Below are positions 1 through 7,111 of a stretch of DNA of 29,370 nucleotides, in pieces. Location: NCBI GenBank assembly GCA_029979485.1, contig JAPOHK010000001.1, forward strand, positions 1 to 29,370. Reading direction: 5' to 3'. The notes under the pieces are model-generated. The model saw only the letters and a program-made list of their open reading frames with translations. It did not search any database and was not told the origin of the DNA. A program made the translations under genes and the position numbers. The DNA is from Candidatus Planktophila limnetica (lineage in GTDB: Bacteria; Actinomycetota; Actinomycetes; Nanopelagicales; Nanopelagicaceae). Numbering within the stretch: position 1 is the first letter of the stretch; each line of letters begins with the position of its first letter.

Positions 1-116
1 AATCTTTTGCCTGCTTCAAGAACTGCTACAGAATAACCTTTTTCTGTGAGCCTGAGTGCTGACACCGAGCCGCCAAAGCCAGAACCAATGATGAGAACAT
101 CAAAATCCTTAGCCAT
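1..116 (-). CDS. FAD-dependent oxidoreductase, N-terminal fragment (GMC/cholesterol-oxidase-like)
   Basis: Only the first ~38 residues lie in the window; the gene runs off the left edge. The start [20 protein letters not shown] carries a dinucleotide-binding GxGxxG motif (GSGFGG) in a beta-alpha-beta fold, followed by [17 protein letters not shown], whose acidic residue at the end of strand 2 is typical of FAD-binding flavoproteins. [13 protein letters not shown] with VLEAGKR is most like the GMC / cholesterol oxidase group, but a fragment this short cannot fix the substrate. I chose the ATG at 116; an in-frame ATG at 137 would add seven unremarkable residues (MYLQTKA), and neither has a clear Shine-Dalgarno sequence. 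Confidence 0.75.
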   Translation of the reverse strand, partial: MAKDFDVLIIGSGFGGSVSALRLTEKGYSVAVLEAGKR

Positions 117-163
117 GGCTTTAGTTTGCAAGTACATGGCAAGATTGCGCAATACCAACACAC

Positions 164-239
164 GTCCCCGTAGCTCAGTGGATAGAGCAACCGCCTCCTA
201 AGCGGTAGGTCGCAGGTTCAACTCCCGCCGGGGACACCA
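164..239 (+). tRNA. tRNA-Arg (anticodon CCU)
   Basis: A complete cloverleaf. The acceptor arm GTCCCCG (164-170) pairs with CGGGGAC (229-235), followed by discriminator A236 and an encoded CCA (237-239). The D arm contains TAGCTCAGTGGATAGAGCA. The anticodon stem ACCGC/GCGGT encloses the 7-nt loop CTCCTAA, giving anticodon CCT, which reads the arginine codon AGG. The T arm contains GGTTCAACTCC. It lies between two minus-strand genes. Confidence 0.97.
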
Positions 240-240
240 A

Positions 241-290
241 AAATATTAAAAAATGCATGCCAGGCAAAATTTCTTCTGCCTGGCATGCAT
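241..290 (-). terminator. Intrinsic terminator of the small heat-shock gene
   Basis: A perfect 14-bp inverted repeat, ATGCATGCCAGGCA (253-266) and TGCCTGGCATGCAT (277-290), encloses a 10-nt loop. On the minus strand the stem is followed by a T-rich run (complement of 241-252), so it terminates hsp20 transcripts. On the plus strand no T run follows, so it is a weaker stop for the tRNA transcript, although the stem could still protect its 3' end. Confidence 0.85.
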
Positions 291-317
291 AGTGATCTGA
301 AAGTTAATTCAGATTCA

Positions 318-791
318 TTAATTTATTTCAATTTGGCGTGGTCGTTTTTCTTCAGGAACGTCACGCTCTAGATCAATCGTAAGAATTCCATCCTTAAGTT
401 CGGATCCAAGAACTTTTACATGATCAGCTAGTGCAAATGTTTGCCGGAATTGACGTCCAGCAATGCCACGGTAAACATACGCACTCTGTTCTGATTCATC
501 AATTGACTGTTTAGAGCCCTCGATTGTTAATTGATTATTGTGTAATTCAATTCGCAAGTCGGACTTTGAAAAACCCGCAACCGCCATTTCAATTTGATAG
601 CGATCCTCTGAGTCTTGCTTAATGTTATAAGGAGGATATGAAGAAGTTCCACCCATCAGCCTATTTTGCATATCCTCTAAGAGTCGCCATTCGCGATCGA
701 ATCCAACTGACCAGGATTCTAGATTTGGAAATAGGTTTGAAATAGACGGAAACTGACTTTCTTTATTATTTCTTACAAGTGTGTATGACAT
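318..791 (-). CDS. hsp20: Small heat-shock protein, Hsp20/IbpA type
   Basis: This is an ATP-independent holdase that binds unfolding proteins until DnaK/ClpB refold them. The protein has 157 residues. After a variable ~50-residue N-terminal arm the alpha-crystallin domain begins at YPPYN (52-56) and ends near LERDVPEE (141-148). The block YRGIAGRQF (107-115) and the C-terminal PRQIEIN, which carries the IxI oligomer-tail motif, resemble enterobacterial IbpA/IbpB (class A) more than the Hsp18/Acr proteins usual in actinobacteria, so acquisition by transfer is possible. The ATG at 791 has a strong SD (AAAAGGAG, 799-806) at good spacing. Its expression signals are unusually legible: a SigR/SigH-like promoter at 907-932, a hairpin over the SD at 793-821 and a terminator at 241-290. 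No CIRCE or full HAIR operator was seen. Confidence 0.95.
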   Translation of the reverse strand: MSYTLVRNNKESQFPSISNLFPNLESWSVGFDREWRLLEDMQNRLMGGTSSYPPYNIKQDSEDRYQIEMAVAGFSKSDLRIELHNNQLTIEGSKQSIDESEQSAYVYRGIAGRQFRQTFALADHVKVLGSELKDGILTIDLERDVPEEKRPRQIEIN

Positions 792-792
792 T

Positions 793-821
793 AGATGTCT
801 CCTTTTGTTAGCGAGATACCT
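793..821 (-). promoter_or_regulatory. Possible RNA thermometer occluding the hsp20 ribosome-binding site
   Basis: In the minus-strand transcript AGGUAUCUC (821 to 813) can pair with GAGACAUCU (801 to 793). That gives eight pairs, one of them G-U, with one A-C mismatch, around an 11-nt loop. The 3' arm contains the second half of the Shine-Dalgarno sequence and ends one base before the start codon. A single imperfect hairpin masking the SD is the layout of known heat-shock thermometers (ROSE, fourU, Hsp17). The pairing is seen; the temperature response is inference. Confidence 0.45.
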
Positions 822-876
822 ACAGGCAATAGCCCAGAGAAGCTATGCACCAACTTTCCAGTCCATGGCCTTCGGT

Positions 877-897
877 GGACCCCCATTTGGCAGGTCC
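877..897 (-). other. Hairpin near the 5' end of the hsp20 leader
   Basis: On the minus strand GGACC (897 to 893) pairs with GGTCC (881 to 877), with an inner CC/GG helix and an AAAT loop. The flanking GTGGAC/GTCCAC words (875-880 and 898-903) could extend or compete with it. It lies just downstream of the transcription start expected from the promoter at 907-932. It could stabilise the mRNA 5' end; no known RNA family is recognised. Confidence 0.3.
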
Positions 898-906
898 GTC
901 CACACC

Positions 907-932
907 AACAGTAAAGGCACCTTATTTATTCC
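907..932 (-). promoter_or_regulatory. SigR/SigH-type promoter of hsp20
   Basis: The minus strand reads GGAAT (932 to 928), exactly 18 bases, then GTT (909 to 907). This matches the GGAAT-N18-GTT consensus of Streptomyces SigR and mycobacterial SigH, group IV sigma factors for thiol-oxidative and heat stress. It lies in the gap between the transporter stop (976) and hsp20. The predicted start near 900 gives a leader of about 110 nt. Confidence 0.6.
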
Positions 933-975
933 CGAGCGGAAGGATCCGTACGGCTGAACACGAGTGGCCTTGAGT

Positions 976-3084
976 TCAGTGCTTCAAAGTAAAGCGCTGC
1001 AAAGATTTTGGGGCCCACCAGTTACGTTCGCCAAATAAGCGCATCAGGGCAGGAACTAAGAGAGCTCGTACAAGGGTCGCATCGAGTAGAACTGCGAAGG
1101 CCACTCCAAATCCAAGCATCTTGATTGAGGTTACACCGCTGGTCATGAATGCCGCAAAGACAACTGCAAGCAATAGTGCTGCCGCAGTAATGATTCGTGC
1201 AGAGCGCTGCAAACCTTTAGCAACTGATTCGATATTTGATTTTCCATCGAGATGCTCTTCGCGAATGCGTGAGAGTAAGAAGAGCTCGTAGTCCATAGAT
1301 AAACCAAAGACAACGACAGCAATCAAAATAATTGAACCCGTATCAACTGTTCCTGTTACAGCGAAGTCGCCAACTAACCACTTCAAGTTTCCATCAATAA
1401 AGATCCATGTAACAGCGCCCAGGGTTGCTATTAGCGAGAGAGCGTTTAGTAAGACAGCCTTAATTGGCAGAATGATTGAACCGGTAAAGACAAAGATCAG
1501 AATAAATACAGTTAGTGCAATCCAACCCAAGGCCCAGGGAAGTGCACGTGCAATTCCATCTTGCGAATCGGTGAAGTCAGCTGCTGCTCCACCAATAAGT
1601 GTTCCTTCAGGAACAGGCAAGTCACGAATATCGTGAATAATTCTCTGCGCATCCAATGTGCGAGATTGTTCACTCGAGATTACTTGTACGCGAACATCGT
1701 TTCCAAAGTATTCAATCTGACCGACTCGTGCGATTCCATAAACTCCTTGGACTCTGGCTAAGAAGTTATTGATTTCAATCTCTTTTCCTTTGCCATTTGG
1801 AATAACAACTTCGATTGGACTGCCTTCAAGTCCCGTGAAGCGTTCTTCAATCACTACAGAGGCGACCGCTGCTGGATCTGATTTTGGAAGTACGCGAGCA
1901 TCAACTTGAGCAAATGCGATATTTGTAATTGGCGCAGCAAGTACGCCGAGAATTAGTAACGAACCAATAACAACAGGTACAGGTCGCTTCATTACATTGC
2001 GCGCCGTATGAGCCCAACGACCATCTTCTGAAGGAACGATGCCAGCTTTGCGAATAACACCTTTATCAATTTTATTACCTAAAATTGCAAGTAGTGCAGG
2101 CAATGGAATAAGTGCACCAAGTACCGCCAGAGAGATCACTGCAATTCCTGCATATCCAAATGATTTAAGGAAGTTCAGCGGGAAGAGTAATAACGAAGCG
2201 AGAGTTACAAAGACTGTTAAACCTGAGTAAAAAACCGTTTTACCTGCCGTGGCCACAGTATTGATTACTGATTCGTCAACACTCTTGCCCGCATGCAACT
2301 CTTCGCGGAAACGATTAACAATAAGAAGCGCGTAATCAATTCCAAGCCCCAATCCCAAACCTGTAATGAGATTGAGAGCAAAGACAGATACATCGGTGAA
2401 AAGAGTGAATAGAAAAATTATGAAGAATGAACCGAGAATTGCACTCACACCAACCACCAAAGGCATTGCAGAAGCAACCATGGCGCCGAATACGAAAATT
2501 AAAAGAATAAAAGTTAATGGAATGGCAATAGCTTCAGCCAGGAATAAGTCTTCCTTAATTTTGCTGTTAATTGCATGGGTTATTACGCCACCACCGGATG
2601 CATAAACAGTGAAGTTGCCTTGTTTACCGTCAAATTTTTCTTGAATTACCTTGCCAATTTTTTCAAGCGAAGCCCAATCATTTGCATCTGGATTTGAATA
2701 GATGAATAAGAACGCCGCTTTGTCATCTGCTGCTTTCATGGCAGGTGCACCACCTGTACTCCAATAAGAAAGCGTGCGATTGACATCTGAAACAGATTTA
2801 ACCTTTGCTTCAAGAGCGGCAGCTTCTTCAACAACGGCAGGATCATTAACACTTCTACTACCTGTATCAATCACCAAAATTGCAGCAGGTTCTTGGACTT
2901 TAAACTTCTCCGTTACGTACTCATACGCTTTAGCAGATTCACTTCCAAGGTCGGAATATCCACCGCTATCAAGTTTTGAGAACGCAAGGGATCCAACACC
3001 GCCGGCCGCAAGAATTCCGATGATAAAAACAATCAATACTGACTTCTTGCGACGAACTATGAATCTTCCAAGCCCTGCAAACAT
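976..3084 (-). CDS. MmpL-type RND-superfamily membrane transporter
   Basis: A 702-residue inner-membrane protein built as two repeats. Each repeat has one leading TM helix (about 14-36 and 370-390), an extracytoplasmic loop, then a bundle of TM helices (about 180-340 and 515-690). The proton-relay motifs of MmpL proteins are visible: GLGIDYALL (Asp250-Tyr251) in the first half and GLSMDYELF (Asp598-Tyr599) in the second, corresponding to the paired Asp-Tyr sites known in MmpL3. The family exports lipids, lipid-linked molecules or small toxic compounds; the substrate cannot be read from sequence. The ATG at 3084 has an SD (CGGGAG) six bases upstream. The gene is divergent from the small gene at 3140, and a shared palindrome covers both promoters. 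Confidence 0.93.
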   Translation of the reverse strand: MFAGLGRFIVRRKKSVLIVFIIGILAAGGVGSLAFSKLDSGGYSDLGSESAKAYEYVTEKFKVQEPAAILVIDTGSRSVNDPAVVEEAAALEAKVKSVSDVNRTLSYWSTGGAPAMKAADDKAAFLFIYSNPDANDWASLEKIGKVIQEKFDGKQGNFTVYASGGGVITHAINSKIKEDLFLAEAIAIPLTFILLIFVFGAMVASAMPLVVGVSAILGSFFIIFLFTLFTDVSVFALNLITGLGLGLGIDYALLIVNRFREELHAGKSVDESVINTVATAGKTVFYSGLTVFVTLASLLLFPLNFLKSFGYAGIAVISLAVLGALIPLPALLAILGNKIDKGVIRKAGIVPSEDGRWAHTARNVMKRPVPVVIGSLLILGVLAAPITNIAFAQVDARVLPKSDPAAVASVVIEERFTGLEGSPIEVVIPNGKGKEIEINNFLARVQGVYGIARVGQIEYFGNDVRVQVISSEQSRTLDAQRIIHDIRDLPVPEGTLIGGAAADFTDSQDGIARALPWALGWIALTVFILIFVFTGSIILPIKAVLLNALSLIATLGAVTWIFIDGNLKWLVGDFAVTGTVDTGSIILIAVVVFGLSMDYELFLLSRIREEHLDGKSNIESVAKGLQRSARIITAAALLLAVVFAAFMTSGVTSIKMLGFGVAFAVLLDATLVRALLVPALMRLFGERNWWAPKSLQRFTLKH

Positions 3085-3103
3085 GATGCTCCCGAGTTTT
3101 GGC

Positions 3104-3127
3104 TACAATTAGAAAATCAATTCTAAT
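3104..3127. promoter_or_regulatory. Divergent promoters overlapping an inverted repeat
   Basis: A perfect 7-bp inverted repeat, ATTAGAA (3108-3114) and TTCTAAT (3121-3127), lies between the transporter and the 38-residue gene. It overlaps a plus-strand -10 candidate TACAAT (3104-3109) and a minus-strand -10 candidate TAGAAT (3125 to 3120). A repressor bound here would block both promoters. No recognisable -35 boxes and no adjacent regulator gene were found. Confidence 0.45.
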
Positions 3128-3139
3128 CGGAGGTTACAC

Positions 3140-3256
3140 ATGAGCGAAATTTTGCCTAATGTCACATCCGATGAAATTGATCACGAACAAGTGCTTGAAG
3201 ATGCGAAGCGTGATGCTGAAATTAAAGCGGATAAGCCACCCCACCACGAAAATTAA
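3140..3256 (+). CDS. Small acidic protein of unknown function (38 aa)
   Basis: I do not recognise this protein. It starts MSEILPNVTSDEIDHEQVLE and ends in PPHHEN; it is rich in Asp/Glu with some Lys, has no cysteine and no TM segment, and has one likely amphipathic helix over residues 10-30. It is probably real: a textbook SD (CGGAGG, 3128-3133) sits 6 nt before the ATG, a -10 box TACAAT lies at 3104-3109, and the stop codon abuts the stop codon of the convergent FmdB gene with no spacer, as in other convergent pairs here. It is divergent from the MmpL transporter and may share its regulation; a role in that transport is only a guess. Confidence 0.7.
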   Translation: MSEILPNVTSDEIDHEQVLEDAKRDAEIKADKPPHHEN

Positions 3257-3493
3257 CTAATCAGCCTTTGGTGTTGGTGCCGGAGTCGCTGCTGGTTGTG
3301 TTTTAGTTGTATTTAATTTTGCAGAGTCTGTTTTATAAAAACCAGAACCTTTAAAGACAACTCCTACAGCCGAATAAATTTTTCGTACTTCACCCTTGCA
3401 CTCAGGGCATGCCGTCAGTGATGCTTCAGAGAAAGTTTGAAAAGCCTCAAATTCATGGCCACAGTCAGCGCATGCATATTGATACGTAGGCAT
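3257..3493 (-). CDS. FmdB-family zinc-ribbon protein
   Basis: A 78-residue protein with the FmdB/CxxC_CXXC_SSSS signature. It begins MPTYQYACADCGHEFE and carries two CxxC pairs (Cys8/Cys11 and Cys29/Cys32) that should bind one zinc, then the family's GSGFYKTD motif (about 49-56). The tail is low-complexity (TQPAATPAPTPKAD) and probably disordered. The family is named after a putative regulator of formamidase in Methylophilus, but its function in actinobacteria is not established; it is often found near 5-FCL and division genes, as here. An SD-like GAAGGGAAG precedes the ATG at 3493. It is convergent with the 38-residue gene and divergent from copC. Confidence 0.9.
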   Translation of the reverse strand: MPTYQYACADCGHEFEAFQTFSEASLTACPECKGEVRKIYSAVGVVFKGSGFYKTDSAKLNTTKTQPAATPAPTPKAD

Positions 3494-3594
3494 CCGACTC
3501 TTCCCTTCGTTTTCGAGACCATTCTGGGGTAGATACCAAGTCTAAAGAAGTGGGAAGATAGATGCGAATTAAAGCGGCGCGGAGAGGGGTAAAA

Positions 3595-4116
3595 ATGAAA
3601 TTCATGCGAGTACTCAGCATTGCTGTTTTCGCACTCTTTGTTGCTGCTCCTACCGCAAATGCAAACTCACTTATCTCCACCAATCCAATAAGTGGCGCGA
3701 CCGTAACAGTTGCACCAAGTGCGGTTAGTGTCACAGGACAACTTCCTCTCATTGATGCCGCTAACTCAATGGAAGTTACAGATCCTCAAGGCAAGCGTGT
3801 TGATGATGGCGTACTTGCAATTGATGGAGCTAGTGCAGTTATTGGTTTGAAAACGCTAAAGGTTGGTGGCGTTTACACAGTTTCTTATTCGCTATTTGCT
3901 GAAAATGATGTTCCGCTCGAAGGTTCTTTTAGATTTACCTTTGCAGCTCCAAGTGAAATTTCAACACCACAACCAATTCCAGTAGAAAGCACTACTCCGA
4001 AGGCTGAAGTCAGTAACTGGGGTACAAACGCATTTGTCATTGGTTTACTGGTAGTTGCATTCTTCGTTCTTATTTTGTTATCTCTTTATGCGAGAAAGAT
4101 ATTTAGAGAGAGATGA
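3595..4116 (+). CDS. copC: CopC-domain membrane-anchored protein lacking copper ligands
   Basis: A 173-residue exported protein. It has a signal peptide at 1-23 (cleavage likely after ANA), a CopC beta-sandwich at about 24-120 (NSLISTNPISGATV, then VYTVSYSLFAEND...GSFRFTF), a Ser/Pro/Thr-rich linker and a C-terminal TM helix (about 145-165) with a short basic cytoplasmic tail. CopC normally binds Cu(II) through the first mature residue, a His, plus a second His in an SxDGHPxxG-like motif. Here the first mature residue is Asn, the second motif reads ENDVPLEG, and the whole protein has no His and no Cys. I chose the ATG at 3595 because GGAGAGGGG (3581-3589) precedes it; the upstream ATG at 3562 would add a basic extension before the signal peptide. 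It overlaps the next gene by ATGA. Confidence 0.85.
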   Translation: MKFMRVLSIAVFALFVAAPTANANSLISTNPISGATVTVAPSAVSVTGQLPLIDAANSMEVTDPQGKRVDDGVLAIDGASAVIGLKTLKVGGVYTVSYSLFAENDVPLEGSFRFTFAAPSEISTPQPIPVESTTPKAEVSNWGTNAFVIGLLVVAFFVLILLSLYARKIFRER

Positions 4117-5966
4117 TCTCAGCGCTGGTAACAGCCAGTAAATTCCTTTCCGTTCTTTCAAGTTTTATAACTATTGGAGCTTTGTTAACCCTAGCCTTTT
4201 TGATTTTAGATAAAGAAGGAAAGCTCTCAACTAGTGGATCTAAAATTAAATCCATAATTTCTTACTCCGCTCTTGCCTGGTTTGTTAGCAGTGTCTTGAA
4301 TATATTGTTTACTTTGGCAAACATCCTGGGTCAATCTGTGACATCAGTCCTAGATCTAACTGTCTTGCAATCGTTTGTCTTTCAAATTTCACTGGGCCAG
4401 TACCTTTTGTTCCAAGCACTCATTGCACTCTTTGTTGCGATTACTTCCCGTGCATTAACTTCATCCGGATACACAGCCGTATTACTTCTTATTTCCTTGC
4501 TTGCTATTTCTGCACCGGTATTTCAGAGCCATTCAGCATCCAGTGGTTCTCACGCGTTAGCAATCGGATCACTTCTAATTCACGTATTAGGACTTTCATT
4601 CTGGGTGGGTGGAGTAATCGCGATTGCATTACTTAACGAGGAAGACCGAAAAGTTTCGCTACCGCGCTTTAGCCATCTCGCCTTATGGTCAGCTATAGCG
4701 GTGGTTATAAGCGGCGTTATAAATGCGTCTGTGCGACTTAATTTTGCAGCAGCGTGGTCAACTAGTTATGCCTATGTCGTGATTCTTAAAGTTGTAATTA
4801 CGGCAGTACTACTTTTCTTTGGGTACAAACACAGAAGTTATCTAGCTGCAAAACCATCAGTTAATTGGCGAGCAATGACTCGATTAATCTCAGTAGAAGC
4901 TGCAATCATGATTTTTGTAACAGCATTAGGTTCGTGGCTTTCATCTAACCAGCCCCCAGTACGTGGATCACAAGAACCATTTAATGCAGCACTAGCAATT
5001 ACAGGTATAGAGATGCCCGACGCACCAACATTTACACGGATTCTTTTTGCTTATGATCCAGATGTCTTCATGATTGGCTTACTTGTTTTGGCAGTTGCTC
5101 TGTATATAAAAGGCGTTGTAGTGCTTACTCGTCGGGGAGACAAATGGCCAGTTGGTCGCACAATTTCATTTGCACTTGGAATTTCGGCAATAGATTTCGC
5201 AACAAGCGGCGGACTCGGTGTTTATGCACACTTTGCTTTTTCATGGCACATGGTTTCCCATATGGTTCTTGGGATGATTGCGCCCATCGGAATTGTTCTT
5301 GGAGCACCAATTACGCTTGCACTTCGCACACTTCCACAATCGCGTGACGGACAAGAACTTGGACTGCGTGGATTATTAATCAAAGGATTGCACTCACGGT
5401 ACGCACGAATTATTACTAATCCAGTTGCTGCGCTAGCGATTTTTGACGGATCGCTTTTTGCTCTTTACTTCACCTCTTTGTTTAGTGGAATGATGCAGAG
5501 TCATCAGGGCCACTTGTTTATGGGAATTCACTTTATTCTGGCGGGAATTCTGTTCTTCTACGTAATTGTGGGCGTTGATCCAAACCCAAGAAAAGTTCCA
5601 CACATAGTCAGAATTGTTATTCTATTTGCGGCGATGAGTATTCATGCATTCTTCTCTGTTGCATTGATGTCAACCAGCACTCTTATTGATGGCGGATATT
5701 TCGAATCCCTGCAACGTCCATGGTCCTCGGATTTACTTGCAGATCAACAAGCAGGCGGCGCCATTGGTTGGGCGATGGGGGAAATTCCAATTCTGATTGC
5801 CCTCGTTGCTACATTCATCCAGTGGATGCGCGATGATTCGCGCGAAACAAAAAGAATTGACCGCAATACAGCTCGAATGGCTGCTCTTGGCCAACCAGAT
5901 GAACTTGCGCAGTACAACCTATATCTCAGTAATTTAAGTAAGAAGGATAGAGAGGCGAATCAGTGA
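4113..5966 (+). CDS. CopD-CtaG fusion: copper import / cytochrome c oxidase assembly membrane protein
   Basis: A 617-residue polytopic protein. The N-terminal half (about 1-280, roughly eight TM helices) is CopD-like, with SHSASSGSHALAIG and LLIHVLGLSFWVGG (about 135-170). The second half (about 310-570) is a caa3-type CtaG domain, with FSWHMVSHMVLGMIAP, SHQGHLFMGIHF and MSIHAFFSVALM, whose His/Met-rich helices are the likely copper sites. CopD is linked to copper uptake and CtaG to copper insertion into haem-copper oxidase; the fusion is common in actinobacteria, often beside CopC. The start overlaps copC by 4 nt and the stop overlaps the next gene, so the three genes are probably one transcript. 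The C-terminus is hydrophilic and charged. Confidence 0.92.
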   Translation: MISALVTASKFLSVLSSFITIGALLTLAFLILDKEGKLSTSGSKIKSIISYSALAWFVSSVLNILFTLANILGQSVTSVLDLTVLQSFVFQISLGQYLLFQALIALFVAITSRALTSSGYTAVLLLISLLAISAPVFQSHSASSGSHALAIGSLLIHVLGLSFWVGGVIAIALLNEEDRKVSLPRFSHLALWSAIAVVISGVINASVRLNFAAAWSTSYAYVVILKVVITAVLLFFGYKHRSYLAAKPSVNWRAMTRLISVEAAIMIFVTALGSWLSSNQPPVRGSQEPFNAALAITGIEMPDAPTFTRILFAYDPDVFMIGLLVLAVALYIKGVVVLTRRGDKWPVGRTISFALGISAIDFATSGGLGVYAHFAFSWHMVSHMVLGMIAPIGIVLGAPITLALRTLPQSRDGQELGLRGLLIKGLHSRYARIITNPVAALAIFDGSLFALYFTSLFSGMMQSHQGHLFMGIHFILAGILFFYVIVGVDPNPRKVPHIVRIVILFAAMSIHAFFSVALMSTSTLIDGGYFESLQRPWSSDLLADQQAGGAIGWAMGEIPILIALVATFIQWMRDDSRETKRIDRNTARMAALGQPDELAQYNLYLSNLSKKDREANQ

Positions 5967-7111
5967 TGGATTCACTTTATTCATTACCAAGTGAATACGA
6001 AGAGCTGCGCCAGAGTGTTCGTGCACTTGCACAAAAAGAAATTGCACCTCATGCAAAATCTGTCGATGAAGATCACCGCTACCCAATAGAGGCCGGACAA
6101 GCCCTTGCTAAAGCAGGACTCTCTGCAGCACATGTTCCAACAGAGTTCGGTGGCGATGGAGCAGATGCTCTCGCTGTAGTTCTAATTATTGAAGAAGTTG
6201 CTCGAGTCTGCGGATCTTCCTCTCTGATTCCGGCTGTAAATAAATTAGGTTCAATGCCCTTAATTCTGGGTGGAACTACAGAACAGAAAAAACGATGGCT
6301 AACTCCTTTGGCGCAAGGAAAAGGTTTTTCATATTGTCTCTCCGAATCAGAAGCAGGATCTGATGCGGCGTCACTTCGCACTAAAGCTACAAAAAGTGGA
6401 GATAAGTGGATCATCAACGGAAGTAAAAAATGGATTTCTAATGCAGAGATTTCTGATTTCTATACTGTTATTGCGCAAACAGATCCCTCTCTAGGCTCCA
6501 AAGGAATAACTGCCTTTGTTGTTGAGAAAACAGATGCTGGCGTTTCATTTGGTGCGCCTGAGAAAAAAATGGGATTCCGCGGATCTCCAACTCGTGAAGT
6601 TTATTTCGATAACGTCGAAATCTCCGATGACCGTCGAATCGGTGAAGTTGGTACAGGTTTTTCATTAGCGATGGATACTTTGGATCACACTCGCATCACA
6701 ATTGCAGCCCAAGCACTTGGACTTGCTCAAGGCGCACTCGATATTGCAACTGCATATTCACACGAACGCAAACAATTCAATAAACCAATTTTTGATTTCC
6801 AAGGCGTTCAATTCATGTTGGCAGATATGGCAATGAATATTGAAGCCGCTCGCCAACTAACGTACGCCGCAGCAGTAAAGAGCGAAAACGGCGAAAAGGA
6901 TCTCAAGTTCTTCTCTGCTTCTAGCAAATGTTTTGCTAGCGATGTGGCGATGAAAGTTACACAAGATGCAGTGCAGATTTTGGGTGGGTACGGATATGTT
7001 TCAGATTATCCAGTTGAGAGAATGATGCGCGATGCAAAACTTACACAGATTTACGAAGGTACAAACCAGGTTCAAAGAATTGTGATGGCTCGTAACTTAC
7101 CTGTTCGCTAA
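5966..7111 (+). CDS. Acyl-CoA dehydrogenase (FadE25-like)
   Basis: This flavoenzyme catalyses the alpha,beta-dehydrogenation of acyl-CoA, the first step of beta-oxidation or branched-chain amino acid breakdown, passing electrons to ETF. The 381-residue length is standard. The order is an N-terminal helical domain, a middle beta domain with YCLSESEAGSDAASL (about 128-142) and KWISNAE, then a C-terminal helical domain with RKQFNKPIFDFQGVQF and ILGGYGY. The catalytic base is the Glu in IYEGTNQVQR (about residue 364). The ATG at 5966 overlaps the preceding TGA; a GTG at 5963 is an alternative, and AGAGAGG lies upstream. It is the third gene of the copC operon, although its link with copper is unclear. 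Its stop codon directly abuts that of the convergent 5-FCL gene. Confidence 0.95.
   Translation: MDSLYSLPSEYEELRQSVRALAQKEIAPHAKSVDEDHRYPIEAGQALAKAGLSAAHVPTEFGGDGADALAVVLIIEEVARVCGSSSLIPAVNKLGSMPLILGGTTEQKKRWLTPLAQGKGFSYCLSESEAGSDAASLRTKATKSGDKWIINGSKKWISNAEISDFYTVIAQTDPSLGSKGITAFVVEKTDAGVSFGAPEKKMGFRGSPTREVYFDNVEISDDRRIGEVGTGFSLAMDTLDHTRITIAAQALGLAQGALDIATAYSHERKQFNKPIFDFQGVQFMLADMAMNIEAARQLTYAAAVKSENGEKDLKFFSASSKCFASDVAMKVTQDAVQILGGYGYVSDYPVERMMRDAKLTQIYEGTNQVQRIVMARNLPVR

Noticed and set aside
845..973. Plus-strand 42-codon open frame between hsp20 and the transporter, Pro-rich
   Set aside because: It has no convincing SD, lies antisense to the hsp20 promoter and leader, and its composition looks like read-through of structured DNA. 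It resembles no protein I know.
970..990. HAIR-like word CTTGAGT followed by TTCAAAG near the hsp20 region
   Set aside because: Only one half matches the HspR site, and it lies within the end of the transporter gene, upstream of the better SigR/SigH-type promoter.
3562..3594. Earlier ATG for the CopC-like gene at 3562
   Set aside because: It would place 11 basic residues in front of the signal peptide, while the ATG at 3595 has a strong SD directly upstream.
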